Assembly: GCA_007126865.1 (NCBI GenBank)
Contig: SLAN01000082.1
Coordinates: 1 to 9,084 of the forward strand
DNA length: 9,084 nt
Direction: 5' to 3'
Source of the DNA: Spirochaetales bacterium
GTDB lineage: Bacteria; Spirochaetota; Spirochaetia; DSM-27196; SKKC01
Shown one piece after another: positions 7,407-9,084 of the stretch. Position 1 is the stretch's first letter. Every line of letters begins with the position of its first letter. The notes beneath the pieces were generated by a model that was given only the letters and a program-made list of their open reading frames with translations, ran no database searches and was not told the origin of the DNA. Position numbers and translations under genes: made by a program.

Positions 7407-7991
7407 ATGCCCGACAAGACCGATGCCGAAAACTCTCACCTCGACTGGACCGAGCAATCACGTGAACCGGTGCTCAACGCGAAGATCTTCGACCTCGTGC
7501 GATCGCGACGCACGAGTCGTGACGGGCGGAGCGCCGAGTTCGTGCTCGTCGATTGTGCTGATTGGGTGAACATAGTCGCGATAACGAAAAACAACGCCGG
7601 AGAGGACTGTTTTATACTCGTCCGTCAGTATCGCCCCGGTGGTGAGCGGCAGACGCTCGAGTTCCCCGGCGGCATGGTGGATGCGGGCGAGCAACCGATA
7701 GAGTCCGCCGCACGCGAGCTCGCGGAGGAAACCGGATACCGCGCGAAGTGGCTCGAGCAGATCGGAAAAACAAACCCTAACCCGGCATTCATGACGAACA
7801 CCGTGCACACCTTCCTGGCTCACGATATCTCACCGATCGACGGGCGCCGCAATCTGGATCAGAACGAAATTGTGGATGTGGAGATGGTCCCGGTGGAGCG
7901 ACTTGCGAAGCAACTGGAGCCCGACTTTTTCGCACACGGTGTTGTGATCATCGCGCTGTACTGGTACGAGCACCATGTCAATCTACTTTGA
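7407..7991 (+). CDS. Nudix hydrolase, ADP-ribose pyrophosphatase type
   Basis: This 194-residue protein carries an intact Nudix box from G89 to Y111 matching GX5EX7REUXEEXGU, with metal-binding E104, E107 and E108. Before the box, LVRQYRPGGERQTLEFPGG has the QYR and E-x-PGG features typical of ADP-ribose pyrophosphatases and related nucleoside diphosphate sugar hydrolases. The N-terminal strands around residues 20-60 match the dimerisation part of that group. The likely reaction is Mg-dependent cleavage of ADP-ribose or a similar sugar nucleotide to AMP and a sugar phosphate in the cytosol; the exact substrate cannot be read from sequence alone. The ATG at 7407 lacks a Shine-Dalgarno but sits at the predicted transcription start. 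The 3' end overlaps the downstream membrane-protein gene by 17 nt, suggesting a two-gene operon. Confidence 0.9.
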   Translation: MPDKTDAENSHLDWTEQSREPVLNAKIFDLVRSRRTSRDGRSAEFVLVDCADWVNIVAITKNNAGEDCFILVRQYRPGGERQTLEFPGGMVDAGEQPIESAARELAEETGYRAKWLEQIGKTNPNPAFMTNTVHTFLAHDISPIDGRRNLDQNEIVDVEMVPVERLAKQLEPDFFAHGVVIIALYWYEHHVNLL

Positions 7992-8442
7992 CATCGACCG
8001 GCTGATCTATGGAACCGCCATCGCCGTGACGGTTGTTCTCACTATCGCCATCGGAGCGTTCGTGATCGAAGCGCTGCACAATGTGTACCATGTAGGTGAC
8101 TGGCATATCGGGCCGGTTGCGCGCGTACTCGTCGTTCCGGTGGGTGTGATCACCTTCGCCTTCGCGATGTTCGTGCCGCTGATCTATTCACGGGCTCGAG
8201 AGAAGCTGCGAATGGGGGAGGTCTTCTTCTGGATCAGCAGCGTTCAGTGCTTTGTACTCGGGGCTGCACTGATCGGGCGCAGCTATATTATCGCTGCGGT
8301 GGCTGACGCCGATGTAGATATCGTCATAGAGCTGCTCGGCGGGCGCGAGTGGACGATCGCAACCGTGCTGCTCGTAATCGCCGCGGTAATGGCGGTGTCC
8401 GCGGTCATCGCTCGCCGGCGTACTCATTCGTTCATGCGATAG
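7975..8442 (+). CDS. Four-helix integral membrane protein of unknown function
   Basis: I do not recognise a family for this 155-residue protein. Four hydrophobic helices are visible at about residues 10-32, 49-71, 83-108 and 126-147. A basic loop (YSRAREKLRMGE) lies between helices 2 and 3, and a basic C-terminus (ARRRTHSFMR) follows helix 4. By the positive-inside rule both would be cytosolic, placing both termini inside. The segment ALHNVYHVGDWHIG between helices 1 and 2 has three histidines and may be a periplasmic loop. The ATG at 7975 overlaps the Nudix gene by 17 nt with only a weak upstream Shine-Dalgarno, so it is probably translated by coupling. The TAG stop at 8440-8442 is the first three bases of the tandem repeat array, so the original C-terminus may have been altered by the repeats. 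Confidence 0.75.
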   Translation: MSIYFDIDRLIYGTAIAVTVVLTIAIGAFVIEALHNVYHVGDWHIGPVARVLVVPVGVITFAFAMFVPLIYSRAREKLRMGEVFFWISSVQCFVLGAALIGRSYIIAAVADADVDIVIELLGGREWTIATVLLVIAAVMAVSAVIARRRTHSFMR

Positions 8443-8639
8443 AGGCGCCGGTGGGAGAAAGCTACGCTTCCCCCACTTGCAGCATTGGCCTTTTCCAGAA
8501 AAGGCATAGAGGCGCCGGTGGGAGAAAGCTACGCTTCCCCCACTTGCAGTAATGGCCCTGTCGCAGAAGGGCATAGAGGCGCCGGTGGGAGAAAGCTACG
8601 CTTCCCCCACTTGCAGCATTGGCCTTTTCCAGAAAGGCA
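8440..8639. repeat. Three tandem 66-67 bp repeats carrying copies of the tRNA-Cys 3' end
   Basis: Units lie at 8440-8506, 8507-8573 and 8574-8639 (67, 67 and 66 bp). The first 43 bp of each unit are identical; the last 23-24 bp vary slightly. The opening 17 bp, TAGAGGCGCCGGTGGGA, recur once more at 8640-8656, where they form the 3' end of the tRNA-Cys gene. The conserved part holds a hairpin (GTGGG at 8451-8455 with CCCAC at 8472-8476 in unit 1, extended inward by GAA/TTC and GC/GC). The variable part holds a second one (GCCTTTT/AAAAGGC in unit 1, GCCCT/AGGGC in unit 2, GCCTTT/AAAGGC in unit 3). No T-tract follows either hairpin. The 67-bp period is not a multiple of three and no coding role is evident. 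Confidence 0.97.
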
Positions 8640-8642
8640 TAG

Positions 8643-8715
8643 AGGCGCCGGTGGGATTCGAACCCACGAGTGGAGGTTTTGCAGACCTCTCCCTTAACCA
8701 CTTGGGCACGGCGCC
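8643..8715 (-). tRNA. tRNA-Cys (anticodon GCA)
   Basis: The minus strand folds into a full cloverleaf. The acceptor GGCGCCG pairs with CGGCGCC over 7 bp, the D-arm is CCC/GGG around AAGTGGTTAA, the anticodon stem GAGGT/ACCTC encloses CTGCAAA with GCA, and the T-arm GTGGG/CCCAC encloses TTCGAAT. The discriminator is U73, a known identity element of tRNA-Cys. CCA is not encoded (TCTATG follows), so it must be added by a nucleotidyltransferase. The 3' end overlaps the tandem repeat motif at 8640-8656. Confidence 0.97.
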
Positions 8716-8739
8716 GGACTGGAATGCTTAACGCCTATT

Positions 8740-8769
8740 ACCATAAAGCAATCGACGGTCGGAGTGCAA
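8740..8769 (-). promoter_or_regulatory. Candidate promoter for tRNA-Cys
   Basis: On the minus strand TTGCAC (8764-8769) and TATGGT (8740-8745) are separated by 18 bp. The predicted start is about 17 nt before the mature tRNA 5' end. The same TTGCAC -35 hexamer is used in the Nudix candidate promoter. The rest of 8716-8848 is GC-rich and shows no further gene. Confidence 0.4.
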
Positions 8770-8848
8770 GCGTCGGAGCGCGGGCGGCCGCAGTCGGGCC
8801 CACCGTCGTCTCGCCCCATCGGCCCCTCCGTACCGCCCCGGTTCACGG

Positions 8849-9084
8849 TCAAGATGCCTCGTATTCGGCGATATGTCGCTCGATTACCGAAATGCCGCGG
8901 CGCCAGAAATCAGGCGAGGAGATGTCGAATCCGGCGCCCGCGGTGACCTCTTCGGCCGAGGTGCTGCCGGTCATCTCGAGCAGCCCGCGGTAGCGGTTCG
9001 GGAACTCGTCGCCTTCCCGTTCGTAGAGGCCGTACAGGCCGATACCGAACAGCGCTCCGAATGCGTACGGAAAGTTGTAGTACG
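8849..9084 (-). CDS. M3-family oligoendopeptidase (PepF-like), C-terminal fragment
   Basis: The minus strand is open from the right edge to a TGA at 8849-8851, giving about 78 residues in a gene whose start lies outside the window. The fragment begins YYNFPYAFGALFGIGLYGLY and continues RYRGLLEMTGSTSAEEV, then FDISSPDFWRRGISVIERHI. This matches the C-terminal end of the M3 metallopeptidases called oligoendopeptidase F, in which YNFPYAFG is a conserved block near the substrate-binding region, followed by the LL-TGS helix turn and an I-x-x-PDFW ending. These are cytosolic zinc enzymes that cut short peptides. The HEXXH zinc site would lie upstream and is not visible, so activity cannot be judged. 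The gene is co-oriented with tRNA-Cys, whose candidate promoter lies between them. Confidence 0.88.
   Translation of the reverse strand, partial: YYNFPYAFGALFGIGLYGLYEREGDEFPNRYRGLLEMTGSTSAEEVTAGAGFDISSPDFWRRGISVIERHIAEYEAS

Noticed and set aside
8440..8639. Integron attC site cluster
   Set aside because: The conserved GTTRRRY/RYYYAAC ends of attC sites are absent, there are no gene cassettes between copies, and no integrase gene is in the window.
8440..8639. Rho-independent terminators for the Nudix operon or the tRNA
   Set aside because: The hairpins are strong but none is followed by a T-tract on either strand. They may still stop or stabilise transcripts, but a canonical terminator call is not supported.
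8440..8656. CRISPR array
   Set aside because: The units are directly tandem. The 23-24 bp parts between the 43-bp cores are near-copies of each other and form hairpins, so they are not unique spacers. No cas genes are nearby, and one end lies inside a tRNA gene.
8462..8701. Small proteins encoded across the repeats
   Set aside because: Open frames on both strands here arise from the repeats themselves and run into the tRNA gene. The 67-bp period shifts frame from unit to unit, and no ribosome binding site or family resemblance supports translation.

Overview
The window is a GC-rich, densely packed bacterial chromosome segment. It is most likely from a free-living spirochaete (Spirochaetaceae-like). 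This is an inference from the FliS sequence style, the flagellar context, and spirochaete-like signatures in PolA and CoaE. No 16S or other decisive marker is present.

Layout, left to right. A 5'-truncated plus-strand gene (1-1608) encodes a beta-propeller-like region fused to a NodB/polysaccharide-deacetylase fold whose catalytic residues look lost. It is followed by fliS (flagellin chaperone), polA (complete three-domain DNA polymerase I), coaE (dephospho-CoA kinase, 1-nt overlap with polA) and a membrane-anchored SPOR-domain protein (overlapping coaE). This co-directional run ends at 6245, where it meets a minus-strand serine O-acetyltransferase (6271-7212). A 194-bp divergent intergenic region separates that gene from a plus-strand pair: a Nudix hydrolase of the ADP-ribose pyrophosphatase type and an overlapping four-helix membrane protein of unknown function. 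Next come three tandem 66-67 bp repeats (8440-8639), a minus-strand tRNA-Cys(GCA) gene (8643-8715), and the C-terminal end of a minus-strand M3-family oligoendopeptidase running off the right edge.

The most unusual feature is the tandem array. Each unit begins with a copy of the last nucleotides of the adjacent tRNA-Cys: the 3' strand of the T-stem, the 3' acceptor strand, the discriminator base and a few flanking bases. The rest of each unit holds two hairpins. Read on the tRNA strand, each unit resembles a tRNA-Cys T-arm and acceptor tail with an enlarged, hairpin-filled T-loop. The array starts at the stop codon of the preceding membrane-protein gene. It fits neither CRISPR nor integron attC architecture.

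A second pattern is that polA, the Nudix gene and the serine acetyltransferase gene each have a sigma70-like -10 box placed so that transcription would begin at, or within about 3 nt of, the start codon. This suggests leaderless or near-leaderless mRNAs. Two of the three lack any credible Shine-Dalgarno sequence.

Functional links: PolA, CoaE and the SPOR protein form a housekeeping block joined by overlapping reading frames. Serine acetyltransferase (cysteine synthesis) lies about 1.4 kb from tRNA-Cys, which may be coincidence.
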